From positions 124,001 to 188,000 of the forward strand of contig JAKQCX010000027.1 of assembly GCA_029558905.1 (NCBI GenBank): a DNA stretch of 64,000 bases. The letters are read 5' to 3'. Source of the DNA: Pseudomonadota bacterium (GTDB lineage: Bacteria; Pseudomonadota; Gammaproteobacteria; Burkholderiales; Thiobacillaceae). Shown piece by piece: positions 7,449 to 15,986 of the stretch. The number at the start of each line of letters is the position of its first letter. Position 1 is the stretch's first letter. Position numbers and translations under genes: made by a program. Below the pieces are notes generated by a model. That model made no database searches. It was not told the DNA's origin and worked only from the letters and a program-made list of their open reading frames with translations.

Positions 7449-8812
7449 GTTGTGCTCTCCTCGATGTCGGACTTGCATTCTTCCCTGAATTTTTCCACCG
7501 TGTATCGGGACAGCCTCAGATTCGGAGACCAGTAGTCCCCGTCCAGGCCGGCCTTCCGTTTGAGCTGGCGGATGAATTCCCGCGGTGTGGGCAACTGTTC
7601 CCAGACCTGGGGCAGGAAGGTGGCCCGATGACCCGCGGCTTCCAGGATCACGCCATGCACGCCAGGCCGCAACTGCGCCAGGGCCTCGGCCTCATCGCGG
7701 AATTCGAGGGCCTCGGGCCGGGAGAGGATGGAGACCTCCACCTGGGTACGAGCCAGCTCATCGGCCGTCAGAGGCGGGAAGCGGGGGTCGTGGAAGGCGG
7801 CGGCGCGGGCGTTGCCTGCCAGGTCGTCGGCCAGGGAACGATGCGCTTCCAGGGTGCCCATGCAGCCACGCAATACGCCATCCTGGCTGAGGGTGACGAA
7901 GGTGGCGCCGGTTTCCCGCAGCCAGGCGGGCGGGGCGGAGCGCCGAAAGCCCTGGCCGAGTTCCCCGGCGATGGCCTCCCGCGCCAGGCGGGTGAGCTGG
8001 CAACCCTTGTCGGCCGTCTGGGGCCGAGGTGCCGGTGTGAAGGCAAAGGCGGCATAGCCCACCACCTGGTCCCGGTCACCGGCGGTATCGCCGGAGTTGC
8101 GCAGGTCCAAGAGGTGGGGCTGCAGACCGTGATGCTGGGCCGCCAGCAACAGGCCGTTGATGGGGTGGGCGCCACAGGCCTGCTCGCCCACCAGGTCGGC
8201 GCGCAGTTCGAGGATGGTCCGCGCCGTGGCCTGGTCCATGTTTTCGCTGGCCTGATAGGGCAGGTAATGCGACAGGTCGGAACTCACCACGATGAGGGTT
8301 TCATCGCCACCCCACAGCCGTTCCAGCACCTGGGCCACCTCCTGGGCGCTGGCCCCACCCACTGCCAGGGGCACCAGGGTGAATTCCTTCAGTACCTTCT
8401 GCAGGAAGGGCAGTTGCACCTCCAGGGAGTGCTCCCGGGCATGGGCCTCGGCCAGAACCTCCACTTGTGGCAGGGTCGCAATGCTTGCCATGGCCGCCTG
8501 ATCCAGCGGGATGCGGCCCAGGGGGGTGTCGAAGGCATCCACCCCGGGCAGGGCCAGACCATGCACCCAGACGCGATGCACCGGGCCCAGCAACAGCACG
8601 CGGGTGACGCGTTCACGCAGGGGCATGAGCAGGCGGTAGGCACTGGCGGCGACAGGCCCCGAGTAGACATAGCCGGCGTGCGGCACGATCACGGCCTTGG
8701 GCGACAGGCCGAAATCCCGGGCATCGCGCAGGTAGCGCTCGAGGTCGCGGCTCAGGATATCGGGGTCGGCCGGGTAGAACAGGCCATCCACCGCTGGGGG
8801 TCTGACATTCAT
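7445..8812 (-). CDS. MEMO1-AMMECR1 fusion (AmmeMemoRadiSam system proteins B and A)
   Basis: A 455-residue two-domain protein. Residues about 1-265 are a MEMO-like domain (VDGLFYPADP, AVIVPHAGYVYSGPVA, HSLEVQLPFLQ, SSDLSHYLPY), with His residues expected to bind metal. Residues about 275-455 are an AMMECR1 domain (FVTLSQDGVLRGCMGTLEAH, AFHDPRFPPLTADEL). Many bacteria encode the two as separate genes and others fuse them. GGAGG lies about 7 nt upstream of the ATG, and a promoter-like sequence precedes it. It is cotranscribed with the overlapping radical SAM gene. Confidence 0.92.
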   Translation of the reverse strand: MNVRPPAVDGLFYPADPDILSRDLERYLRDARDFGLSPKAVIVPHAGYVYSGPVAASAYRLLMPLRERVTRVLLLGPVHRVWVHGLALPGVDAFDTPLGRIPLDQAAMASIATLPQVEVLAEAHAREHSLEVQLPFLQKVLKEFTLVPLAVGGASAQEVAQVLERLWGGDETLIVVSSDLSHYLPYQASENMDQATARTILELRADLVGEQACGAHPINGLLLAAQHHGLQPHLLDLRNSGDTAGDRDQVVGYAAFAFTPAPRPQTADKGCQLTRLAREAIAGELGQGFRRSAPPAWLRETGATFVTLSQDGVLRGCMGTLEAHRSLADDLAGNARAAAFHDPRFPPLTADELARTQVEVSILSRPEALEFRDEAEALAQLRPGVHGVILEAAGHRATFLPQVWEQLPTPREFIRQLKRKAGLDGDYWSPNLRLSRYTVEKFREECKSDIEESTT

Positions 8813-8842
8813 GCCCAGCCTCCATGTGATGTGATCAATTAG

Positions 8843-8870
8843 AATTTAGGGCACTGCGACCCCGATACAA
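8843..8870 (-). promoter_or_regulatory. Sigma70-like promoter for the AmmeMemoRadiSam pair
   Basis: On the minus strand TTGTAT (8865-8870) is separated by 16 nt from TAAATT (8843-8848), about 31 nt before the MEMO-AMMECR1 start codon. It is the most AT-rich spot in this intergenic gap, which is shared with the divergent ispD. Confidence 0.5.
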
Positions 8871-8873
8871 GCC

Positions 8874-9557
8874 ATGGCTCGGTATTTCGCCCTCCTGCCC
8901 GCCGCCGGCGTGGGCGCCCGCATGGCTGTCGGACATCCCAAGCAATATCTGGACATCCACGGCCGGCCCATGCTTTGGCATGCCATACGCGCCTTCGACA
9001 CGCACCCGGGCATTGCCCGGGTGGTGGTGGTGATTTCTCCGCAGGATGACTGGTGGGACGGCTACGACTGGTCCGGCTTTGCGCGCCTGCGCATGGTGCG
9101 CCGGGGAGGCGCCACCCGGGCGGCAAGCGTGCTCAACGGTCTGGAGGCCATGGCCGATGAGGCGGCGGCGGATGACTGGGTGCTGGTGCATGATGCCGCC
9201 CGACCCTGTCTGTCACGCAGACTGCTGGACAAGCTGTTGACGGAAGTGGATGGAGATGCGGTGGGCGGCATCCTGGCAGCGCCCGTGGCGGATACCCTGA
9301 AGCGGGCCGGGCCGGGAGAACGCATCCGCGAGACCGTGCCCCGGGCAGGGCTCTGGGGCGCGCAGACTCCCCAGATGTTTCCCCATGGTCTGCTGCTCCG
9401 CGCCCTGCGCCAGGCGGGCACGGCGGTGACCGACGAGGCCGCGGCGGTGGAGGCCATGGGCTTGTCTCCCCGTCTGGTGGAAGGCGACCTCACCAACCTG
9501 AAGGTGACCTATCCCCGTGATCTGGAAGTGGCGGCCTGGTTGCTGGGCAGGCGTTGA
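8874..9557 (+). CDS. ispD: 2-C-methyl-D-erythritol 4-phosphate cytidylyltransferase
   Basis: Third enzyme of the MEP isoprenoid pathway; it transfers CMP to MEP. It is 227 residues long, normal for the family. It has the N-terminal nucleotide-binding loop LLPAAGVGARM, then PKQYLDIHGRPMLWHAI, VLVHDAARPC, ETVPRAGLWGAQTPQMF and the C-terminal NLKVTYPRDL with the conserved Lys. No clear Shine-Dalgarno precedes the ATG. ispF, often adjacent in other genomes, is not next to it here. Confidence 0.95.
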   Translation: MARYFALLPAAGVGARMAVGHPKQYLDIHGRPMLWHAIRAFDTHPGIARVVVVISPQDDWWDGYDWSGFARLRMVRRGGATRAASVLNGLEAMADEAAADDWVLVHDAARPCLSRRLLDKLLTEVDGDAVGGILAAPVADTLKRAGPGERIRETVPRAGLWGAQTPQMFPHGLLLRALRQAGTAVTDEAAAVEAMGLSPRLVEGDLTNLKVTYPRDLEVAAWLLGRR

Positions 9558-9602
9558 TCCGGCCGCGCGTGCCCGGCCCGCGTGCTTCGGCGGGGCGTCG
9601 CT

Positions 9603-10064
9603 TCAGTTCCCCCAGAAGCTGGAATTGCGGACTTCTAAACGGTAGGCGTCGTGGCAGCCGGAGCAGTAGGACAGGCTTTCGACCAGCTGGGTCAGGATCA
9701 CGGACGGATCCTTCCTGGTCTCGGCCTCCCGGATCAGAGCCTCGATGGATTCCCGCAGGGCGATGCTGATCTCGGTGAATTCTGTCGGCAGGCGCTCGCG
9801 CAGGGATGCTGGGGTCCTGTTCAGCAACTGACCCAGGGGGCGGGCGGCCGTGGCCAGGGCCTGGAAGTCGCTGCGTGCGAGGGCGTGGTGCACGTTGAAA
9901 AGGTCGTGCATGAACTCCCGCATCGTGTAGAGAAACTGGTTGCGTTCCTTGCTCGTGACGCCGATGGGTTGACGATTGTCCCGCTCGGTGTAGCTTTCAC
10001 CGGCGTTCGCCGGGAACTGCGCGAGGACCAGCAGCGCTACAACCCCCACGATCTGCTTCAGCAT
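9603..10064 (-). CDS. Periplasmic class II-type cytochrome c, single haem
   Basis: A 153-residue exported protein with a clear N-terminal signal peptide ending near PANA. A single haem-binding motif, Cys134-Ser-Gly-Cys137-His138, lies close to the C-terminus, with helical sequence before it, the layout of c'/c556-like four-helix cytochromes. AGGAG precedes the ATG by about 7 nt. It lies downstream of relA with a 54-nt gap. Its electron-transfer partner is not evident; gas binding as in cytochrome c' is possible but not shown. Confidence 0.75.
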   Translation of the reverse strand: MLKQIVGVVALLVLAQFPANAGESYTERDNRQPIGVTSKERNQFLYTMREFMHDLFNVHHALARSDFQALATAARPLGQLLNRTPASLRERLPTEFTEISIALRESIEALIREAETRKDPSVILTQLVESLSYCSGCHDAYRLEVRNSSFWGN

Positions 10065-10118
10065 GTTTCGCTCCTGATTCAGGGTTGTGGCGAGGATAGC
10101 CTGATATGGATATACCGG

Positions 10119-12293
10119 CTACTGCTTGCGACGGCTGGTCTGCACGCCACGCACATGACCCACGCGTGTCAGGCAGCGGGTCAGTTGTGCGATGTCCGTC
10201 ACCTCCAGGGTGAACTCCATGAAGGCGGTGTCCTGCTGCGAAACGGTGTTCAGACGGATGACGTTGACCTTTTCCTGGGCCAGGATTTCCGTGATGTCCT
10301 TGAGCAGGCCCGGCCGGTCCAGGGCCACCACCTCCATGTCCACGGCGAAGACGCTGCCGGCGCGGCCGCCCCATCCGGCCTGCAGCAGCCGGCCGTGTCG
10401 CTCCGCGGGCAGGCGCAGGATGACCGCGCAGTCGGCCCGATGGATGGTTACGCCATGGCCTTGGGTGATGTAACCGACGATGGGGTCCGGCGGAGCGGGC
10501 TTGCAGCATCCCGCCATCTGGGTCATGAGCCCGGATTCTCCCTCCACCAGCACGCTGGCGCTGGTAGCCTTGTGTCTGGCGGTCGAGACCAGGGGTCTTC
10601 CCTGCGTGGGCACGAACTCGTCGTGCAATACCCGCTCCAGCTGGGTGGGACTCAGGTCGCCGCGGCCCAGCGCGGCATAGAGCTCTTCGGTCCTACCGAA
10701 CTTCAGGCGTGTTGCCAGCCTTTCCAGGTTGACGTTGGCCAGGTTGAGGCGATGGATCTCGCGGTCCAGCTGGGCTCGGCCTTCCTGGATGTGGGTGTCC
10801 AGGTCCTGCTGCTTGAACCATTGCCGCACCTTGGCCCGCGCCCGACTGGTCTTGAGCACGCCCAGATGGGGATTGAGCCAGTCCCGGCTGGGTCCGCCCT
10901 GCCTGACGCTGAGGATCTCCACGCGTTGGCCCGTCACCAGGGTGGTGTCCAGGGCAACCAGCACGCCGTCCACCTTGGCACCCCGGCAGCGATGCCCCAG
11001 TTCCGTGTGCACGGCGTAGGCGAAGTCCAGTGGCGTGGCACCGGCGGCCAGGGCGATGACCTTGCCCTGGGGAGTGAGGACGAAGACCTCGTCCTGGAAG
11101 AGTTCGTTCTTGAAGTGCTGGGCCAGCTCCGAGCTGTCGCCCACCTCCTGGCGCCAGGCCAGCAGTTGCCGCAGCCAGGCGATCTTGTCGCGCGTTCCAC
11201 CGTGCCCTTCACCGGTCGTTTCGCCTTCCTTGTAGCGCCAGTGGGCCGCCACGCCCATTTCTGCTTCCTGATGCATGGCGAAGGTGCGGATCTGTACCTC
11301 CAGGGCCTTGTTTTCCGGACCCACCACGGCGGTGTGCAAAGACTGGTAGCCGTTGCCCTTGGGGCGTGAAATGTAGTCGTCGAACTGGCCGGGAATGGGC
11401 TGCCACAGGGCGTGCACCAGGCCCAGGGCGTGATAGCAGTCCTTCAGGTCACGCACCAGGACGCGCACGGCGCGCACGTCGTAGACCTCGTCGAAGGACA
11501 GGTGCTTCTTGCGCATCTTGGCCAGGATGCTGGCGATGTGCTTGGGCCGGCCACTGATGGAATGGCCGGTTACACCTTCCGCCTGGAGGGCCTCATCCAG
11601 CATCCGCACCACATGTTCGATGTACCACTCCCGGTCCAGGCGGCGTTCATCCAGCTGCCGGGCGATGGCACGGTAGGTCTCCGGCTCCAGGTATCGGCAG
11701 GACATGTCCTCCAGTTCCCACTTGAGCTGCCAGGCGCCCAGACGGTTGGCCAAGGGGGCGTAGAGCTCGCGTACGTCGGTGGCAATCTGGTGGCGCACGG
11801 ATTCATCGCCGCTGGCCAGTTCCCGCATGGCCTGGGTGCGCTCTGCCAGCTTGATGAACACCACGCGGATGTCGTCCGTCATGGCCAGCAACATCTGGCG
11901 CAGGGCCTCGCTCTGGCCACCTTCCGCGCTCAGCTCTGTGAACAGGTGATCCATGCGTGCCAGCTTGGTCGCGCTACCCACCAGGTCCGCCAGCGGGGCG
12001 CCGAAGCGCCGGCGCAGGGTTTCAGGGCGGATGGCCTGGCCGGGCAGACCGCAGATCAGGGCGGCCGCCAGGGTCTCGGCGTCGAAGCGCATGCCCGCCA
12101 GGATGGCGGCGGTGCCCAGGGCATGCGCTACCAGCGGGGCACCGGTATCGGCCTGGATATCGGCGCCATGCGCCTCCAGCCAGGCCACGGCCTGGTTGAG
12201 CAGCTCCCATTGGTCTTCCGGGAATTGTTCCGCAAGGGCTGCCAGCCAGGCGATGGAGCTGTCCGGCTTGGTGGTCAGGGCATGGGATACCAA
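10119..12293 (-). CDS. relA: GTP pyrophosphokinase, (p)ppGpp synthetase I
   Basis: Ribosome-associated stringent-response alarmone synthetase, 724 residues. The N-terminal hydrolase-like domain lacks the catalytic His-Asp pair (ALICGLPGQ where SpoT has HD), which points to RelA. The synthetase domain contains SGRPKHIASILAKMRKK, YDVRAVRVLV and RPKGNGYQSLHTAV. It is followed by TGS (VFVLTPQGKVIALAAGATPLDFAYAV), a Cys-Cys region (AGCCKPAPPDPIVGYI) and a C-terminal ACT domain. The only start permitted by the frame is TTG at 12293, 3 nt after the bamD stop, which suggests coupling. Confidence 0.94.
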   Translation of the reverse strand: MVSHALTTKPDSSIAWLAALAEQFPEDQWELLNQAVAWLEAHGADIQADTGAPLVAHALGTAAILAGMRFDAETLAAALICGLPGQAIRPETLRRRFGAPLADLVGSATKLARMDHLFTELSAEGGQSEALRQMLLAMTDDIRVVFIKLAERTQAMRELASGDESVRHQIATDVRELYAPLANRLGAWQLKWELEDMSCRYLEPETYRAIARQLDERRLDREWYIEHVVRMLDEALQAEGVTGHSISGRPKHIASILAKMRKKHLSFDEVYDVRAVRVLVRDLKDCYHALGLVHALWQPIPGQFDDYISRPKGNGYQSLHTAVVGPENKALEVQIRTFAMHQEAEMGVAAHWRYKEGETTGEGHGGTRDKIAWLRQLLAWRQEVGDSSELAQHFKNELFQDEVFVLTPQGKVIALAAGATPLDFAYAVHTELGHRCRGAKVDGVLVALDTTLVTGQRVEILSVRQGGPSRDWLNPHLGVLKTSRARAKVRQWFKQQDLDTHIQEGRAQLDREIHRLNLANVNLERLATRLKFGRTEELYAALGRGDLSPTQLERVLHDEFVPTQGRPLVSTARHKATSASVLVEGESGLMTQMAGCCKPAPPDPIVGYITQGHGVTIHRADCAVILRLPAERHGRLLQAGWGGRAGSVFAVDMEVVALDRPGLLKDITEILAQEKVNVIRLNTVSQQDTAFMEFTLEVTDIAQLTRCLTRVGHVRGVQTSRRKQ

Positions 12294-12296
12294 GGC

Positions 12297-13106
12297 TCAA
12301 TCCCGGCTCTGGATCTCCCAGAACCGCCACCAGGGCCGCTCCTTCTTCAGATCCTGGCCGGTGAGGAAGGGGCTGTCGGGAAAGTTCTTGCGTATCACGC
12401 GCAAGGTATCGTCGCGCAGGTCGTCCAGACCCAGCTTGCCGTAGCTGTGCGCCATGATCACCAGGGCCTCTTCCAGGGCAGGGGATTGCTGGTAGTGCTC
12501 CAATACGTATTTGCCCCGGTTGGCGGCGGCCACATAGGCCCCGCGCCGGTAGTAATAGCGGGCCACATGCACTTCGTGCGCGGCCAGGGCATTCACCAGG
12601 TATTTCATGCGGGCCACCGCGTCCGCGGTGTACTTGCTCTCGGGGTAGCGCTCGGCCAGTTCCTTGAAGGATTCGAAGGCCTCTCGCGCCGCCTTCGGAT
12701 CCCGCTCGCTCATGTCCTGGTCGCTGAAGCGGGCAAGCAGGCCCTGGTCTTCCACGAAGTTGGCCAGACCCTTCAGGTAGTAGGCGTAATCCACATTGGG
12801 GTGCTGGGGGTGCAGCTTGATGAAGCGTTCACAGGCCGCCACAGCGGAAACCGGCTCGTTGTCGCGGTAATAGGCGTAGGCGATTTCCAGCTGGGCCTGC
12901 TGCGCATAGGCGCCATAGGGATAGCGGGCCTCCAGCTTCTCATACAGCTGCACCGCCCTGTCGTAGTCGCCCGAGTTGAGTGAATCCTTGGCCGTGTAGT
13001 AGAGCTTGGAGGCGGACCAGTTCTTGGTTTCATCGATCTGGTCCGGCAGCAGGCCGCAGCCGGCCAGGGCGCCGAGGAGCACGATCAAGGCTAGAATTCG
13101 CAGCAT
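12297..13106 (-). CDS. bamD: Outer membrane protein assembly factor BamD
   Basis: Essential lipoprotein of the BAM complex, which inserts beta-barrel proteins into the outer membrane. It starts at 13106 with a lipoprotein signal ending Leu-Ala-Gly-Cys (Cys17). Tandem TPR-like helices follow: YYTAKDSLNSGDYDRAVQLY, PYGAYAQQAQLEIAYAYY, PNVDYAYYLKGLANF and RYPESKYTADAVARMKYL. At 269 residues it has normal length. The frame extends upstream to 13145, but the lipobox and a GGGGGT-type ribosome site favour 13106. Confidence 0.93.
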   Translation of the reverse strand: MLRILALIVLLGALAGCGLLPDQIDETKNWSASKLYYTAKDSLNSGDYDRAVQLYEKLEARYPYGAYAQQAQLEIAYAYYRDNEPVSAVAACERFIKLHPQHPNVDYAYYLKGLANFVEDQGLLARFSDQDMSERDPKAAREAFESFKELAERYPESKYTADAVARMKYLVNALAAHEVHVARYYYRRGAYVAAANRGKYVLEHYQQSPALEEALVIMAHSYGKLGLDDLRDDTLRVIRKNFPDSPFLTGQDLKKERPWWRFWEIQSRD

Positions 13107-13131
13107 TTTCACCCCCAGGAAGACCTGGCGG

Positions 13132-13137
13132 ATTATA
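13132..13137 (-). promoter_or_regulatory. Consensus -10 box upstream of bamD
   Basis: The minus strand reads TATAAT 26 nt before the bamD start codon, giving a short leader. The matching -35 region (around 13155-13160) falls inside the first codons of the divergent rluD and is not consensus, so activation or an overlapping arrangement with rluD is possible. Confidence 0.45.
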
Positions 13138-13147
13138 CCCGCCACGC

Positions 13148-14068
13148 ATGAGCGAGCCGCGCCACCTGACCATCCCTCCGGAGTTCGCCGGCCAGCGTCT
13201 GGACCAGAGCCTGGCGGAGCTGCTGCCGGAGTTCTCCCGCAGTCGCCTGGCGGCCTGGATCGATGCCGACCGGGTGCGGGTGAACGACGCGCCGGCGCGT
13301 CGCGGACGGAAGGTATGGGGTGGGGAGTCGGTGACGGTGAGCCCTGAACCTCTGCCGGCAGAGACCAGCCATCAGGCCCAGGCCATGGCGCTGGACGTCG
13401 TCTACGAGGATGCGGACATCCTGGTGATCAACAAGCCCGCGGGTCTGGTGACCCACCCGGGGGCAGGCAACTGGCAGGGCACCCTGCTCAATGCCCTGCT
13501 GCACCATAGTCCCCAGGTGGCGGGACTGCCGCGTGCGGGCATCGTGCATCGGCTGGACAAGGACACCTCCGGTCTCATGGTGGTGGCCAAGACCTTGGAG
13601 GCACGTACCCGGCTGGTGGCGGACCTGCAGGCCCGTGCCGTGCGGCGTGTCTACTGGGCCGTGGCCCGGGGGGTGTGGAAGAGCCGGACGGGCGAGGTGG
13701 ATGCCCCGATGGGCCGCCATCCCACCCAGCGCACGAGGATGGCGGTGCTGGCCGCCGGCAAGCCCGCCCTGACCTACTGGCGCGTACTGGAGCAGTACGA
13801 TGCCTGCGCCTGGGTGGAATGTCGCCTGTCCACGGGCCGCACCCACCAGATCCGGGTGCATCTGGCGCATATCGGCCATGCCCTGGTGGGGGATCCGGTG
13901 TATGGGGGCCGGGACCGCGGACCGGTGATCTTCCATCGTCAGGCTTTGCATGCCGTGCGTCTGGGCCTGGTACATCCCCGCAGTGGCGCGGCCCTGGAGT
14001 GGGAAGCCCCTCCCCCGGACGATTTCCGGGATCTGATCACCGCCTGCGGACGCGCACATGCAGCCTGA
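13148..14068 (+). CDS. rluD: 23S rRNA pseudouridine(1911/1915/1917) synthase
   Basis: RluA-family pseudouridine synthase acting on helix 69 of 23S rRNA. It is 306 residues long. An S4 domain comes first (GQRLDQSLAELLPEFSRSRLAAWI). The catalytic domain contains ILVINKPAGLVTHPG, GIVHRLDKDTSGLMVVAKT with the catalytic Asp, and STGRTHQIRVHLAHIGHAL. The start at 13148 gives the standard N-terminus; the longer open frame upstream runs antisense through bamD. The bamD/rluD divergent and rluD/pgeF tandem arrangement is a conserved gammaproteobacterial block. Confidence 0.95.
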   Translation: MSEPRHLTIPPEFAGQRLDQSLAELLPEFSRSRLAAWIDADRVRVNDAPARRGRKVWGGESVTVSPEPLPAETSHQAQAMALDVVYEDADILVINKPAGLVTHPGAGNWQGTLLNALLHHSPQVAGLPRAGIVHRLDKDTSGLMVVAKTLEARTRLVADLQARAVRRVYWAVARGVWKSRTGEVDAPMGRHPTQRTRMAVLAAGKPALTYWRVLEQYDACAWVECRLSTGRTHQIRVHLAHIGHALVGDPVYGGRDRGPVIFHRQALHAVRLGLVHPRSGAALEWEAPPPDDFRDLITACGRAHAA

Positions 14069-14837
14069 CTGGATCCTGCCCGACTGGCCAGCCCCCGGGA
14101 GAGTGAAGGCCTGCATGAGCACGCGCATCGGCGGAGTCAGCCGCGGACCGTATGCCTGCTTCAACACCGCCACCCATGTGGGGGATGATCCCGCCGCTGT
14201 GGCGGAGAACCGGCGTCTGCTGCGCCAGCACCTGCCGGACGAACCCTGCTGGCTGGATCAGGTTCACGGGGTGGATGTGCTCAGGCTGGAATCGTTCCCA
14301 TCCTCTCCCGCGCAGGGCAAGGGAAACGCGCCTCCCACGGCGGACGCCAGCATGACCCGGAGGCCGGGACAGGTATGCGTGGTGCAGACCGCGGACTGCC
14401 TGCCGGTGCTGTTCTGCGACGAGGCAGGCACGGTGGTGGCGGCTGCGCATGCCGGCTGGCGCGGACTGGCGGCGGGTGTGCTGGAAGCCACGGTGCGGGC
14501 CATGGGCGTTGCACCACACCGGTTGCTGGCCTGGCTGGGGCCAGCCATCGGCCCCCAGGCCTTCGAGGTGGGTGAGGAGGTGCGGGAAATCTTTGTCGGC
14601 CATCACCCCCTGACGGGCGTGGCCTTCCGCCCGGCCCTGCCCGGCACCCTGGACGGCACGCCGCGCAAGTGGCTGGCGGACATCTACGCCCTGGCACGCA
14701 TCCGCCTGGCCGCCGCCGGGGTGGAGGCGGTGCATGGTGGCGACCTGTGCACCCATACGGACGCGGGCCGCTTCTTTTCCTACCGCCGTGACGGCAAGAC
14801 CGGCCGCATGGCCTGCCTGATCTGGCTGCAAGGGTAG
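14058..14837 (+). CDS. pgeF: Peptidoglycan editing factor / YfiH-LACC1 family
   Basis: A 259-residue protein of the multicopper-polyphenol-oxidase/laccase fold family. Bacterial members remove misincorporated residues from peptidoglycan precursors, and some have purine nucleosidase or phosphorylase activity. Metal/active-site residues lie in CWLDQVHGVDVL (His), QTADCLPVLFCDEAG (Cys) and VAAAHAGWRGLAAGV (His). The N-terminus contains STRIGGVSRGPYACFNTA and the C-terminus FFSYRRDGKTGRMACLIW. The gene overlaps the end of rluD by 11 nt and is probably translated from the same mRNA. Confidence 0.93.
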   Translation: MQPDWILPDWPAPGRVKACMSTRIGGVSRGPYACFNTATHVGDDPAAVAENRRLLRQHLPDEPCWLDQVHGVDVLRLESFPSSPAQGKGNAPPTADASMTRRPGQVCVVQTADCLPVLFCDEAGTVVAAAHAGWRGLAAGVLEATVRAMGVAPHRLLAWLGPAIGPQAFEVGEEVREIFVGHHPLTGVAFRPALPGTLDGTPRKWLADIYALARIRLAAAGVEAVHGGDLCTHTDAGRFFSYRRDGKTGRMACLIWLQG

Positions 14838-14867
14838 AATGCCAGCCCTTTCCGCCCCGCCGCGTCC

Positions 14868-15986
14868 ATGAGCCTCTTGTCCCTCATCCTTCTCGCCAGC
14901 GCCACCGGGGGTCTGCTTTCCGTACTGCTGGCCAGCGTGGCCCTGCGCCTGCGGGCGGAGTGGGTGCCGGTGATGGTGAGCTATGCCATCGGCGCCCTGC
15001 TGGGGGCGGTATTCCTGGAGATCCTGCCGCACGCCCTGGAGCAGTCCGGCGGTTTTGAGCGCATGGGGGCGGTGGTCCTGGCGGGCATCCTGGGCTTTTT
15101 CGTCCTGGAGAAGCTGGTGCTCTGGCGCCACTGCCATGCCGCGCACTGCGAGGTACACGGTCCGCCCACCGGTGAGCAGGATCCGTATCCGCCCCAAGTC
15201 CATGCCCCCGCACACGCGCACGACCACGGTCGCTCGGGGATGATGATCACCGTGGGAGACACGGTGCACAACTTCGTGGATGGGGTGATGATCGCTGCCG
15301 CCTTCCTCGTGGACATCAAGCTGGGGGTGGTGACGGCCTTCGCCATCGCCGCGCACGAGGTGCCGCAGGAACTGGGGGACTTTCTCATCCTGCTGCATTC
15401 GGGCTACAGCAAGGCGCGGGCCCTGGCATTGAACCTGGTGTCCGGCGCCGCCATGCTGGCGGGGGCGGTCCTGGGCTATTTCCTCCTGGCGGACCTGCGC
15501 GGATGGCTGCCCTACATGCTGGGCATCGCCGCTGCCGGCATGATCTACGTGGCTGTGGCGGATCTGATTCCCGGTCTGCACAAGCGGGCGGAGCTGAGCC
15601 ACACGCTGCAGCAGGTGCTACTCATCGGCCTGGGGGTGTTCACGGTCTGGGGCGCGAGCACCCTGGCGGAGTCCTGGATGGGGCCGGCGTCTGGGCATGG
15701 CCCGCATGAATACCCACAGGGGCAGTATCCCCAGGAACAGGACCATGGCCAGGGCCTTCATCCAGCCGCCCCCCACGCCGACCACCAGGGCCACCATGGA
15801 AATCACATAGGCATAACCGATGGCGAGGATGTACATGCGGGCGGACGCGGGACAGGACACGGCATGCCCGTACTGTACAGCGGCGGCCCGCGTCGGCGCA
15901 TGCCCCGCCGCGACCCGCGGATGAGGGTCTTGCATGGCTTCCCGCCCGGGCAATCCGGGCGGGGCCGTCCCGGGTGGGCCGCATGA
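14868..15986 (+). CDS. ZIP-family divalent metal transporter
   Basis: Inner-membrane metal uptake protein. About eight hydrophobic segments are visible. Metal-site motifs are [13 protein letters not shown] (about residues 133-145) and [16 protein letters not shown] (about 160-176). A His-rich loop ([10 protein letters not shown]) lies between helices III and IV, as in many ZIPs. The membrane domain ends near residue 270. The frame then continues for about 100 residues of His/Pro/Gly/Arg-rich sequence to a TGA at 15986 that overlaps the rimO start. This tail is antisense to a plausible small membrane-protein gene, so the tail may or may not be conserved. A TAGAAT box at 14835-14840 may be its promoter. 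Confidence 0.85.
   Translation: MSLLSLILLASATGGLLSVLLASVALRLRAEWVPVMVSYAIGALLGAVFLEILPHALEQSGGFERMGAVVLAGILGFFVLEKLVLWRHCHAAHCEVHGPPTGEQDPYPPQVHAPAHAHDHGRSGMMITVGDTVHNFVDGVMIAAAFLVDIKLGVVTAFAIAAHEVPQELGDFLILLHSGYSKARALALNLVSGAAMLAGAVLGYFLLADLRGWLPYMLGIAAAGMIYVAVADLIPGLHKRAELSHTLQQVLLIGLGVFTVWGASTLAESWMGPASGHGPHEYPQGQYPQEQDHGQGLHPAAPHADHQGHHGNHIGITDGEDVHAGGRGTGHGMPVLYSGGPRRRMPRRDPRMRVLHGFPPGQSGRGRPGWAA
15618..15836 (-). CDS. Candidate small two-helix membrane protein, antisense to ZIP 3' end
   Basis: A 72-residue frame beginning [17 protein letters not shown]. It has two hydrophobic segments (about 1-20 and 28-45) followed by a very basic Arg/Pro-rich tail. The pattern, with a helix, then [11 protein letters not shown], then RRR, resembles small proteobacterial membrane proteins of unknown function. 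It lies wholly inside the C-terminal coding frame of the ZIP gene on the opposite strand. No good Shine-Dalgarno is visible. Either this gene or the ZIP tail, or both, may be real. Confidence 0.45.
   Translation of the reverse strand: MYILAIGYAYVISMVALVVGVGGGWMKALAMVLFLGILPLWVFMRAMPRRRPHPGLRQGARAPDREHPQADE

Noticed and set aside
7628-8842. 404-codon plus-strand open frame
   Set aside because: Mirror of the MEMO-AMMECR1 gene, whose conserved motifs establish the minus strand as coding.
14037-15602. 521-codon minus-strand open frame
   Set aside because: Antisense to pgeF and the ZIP gene, both clearly conserved.
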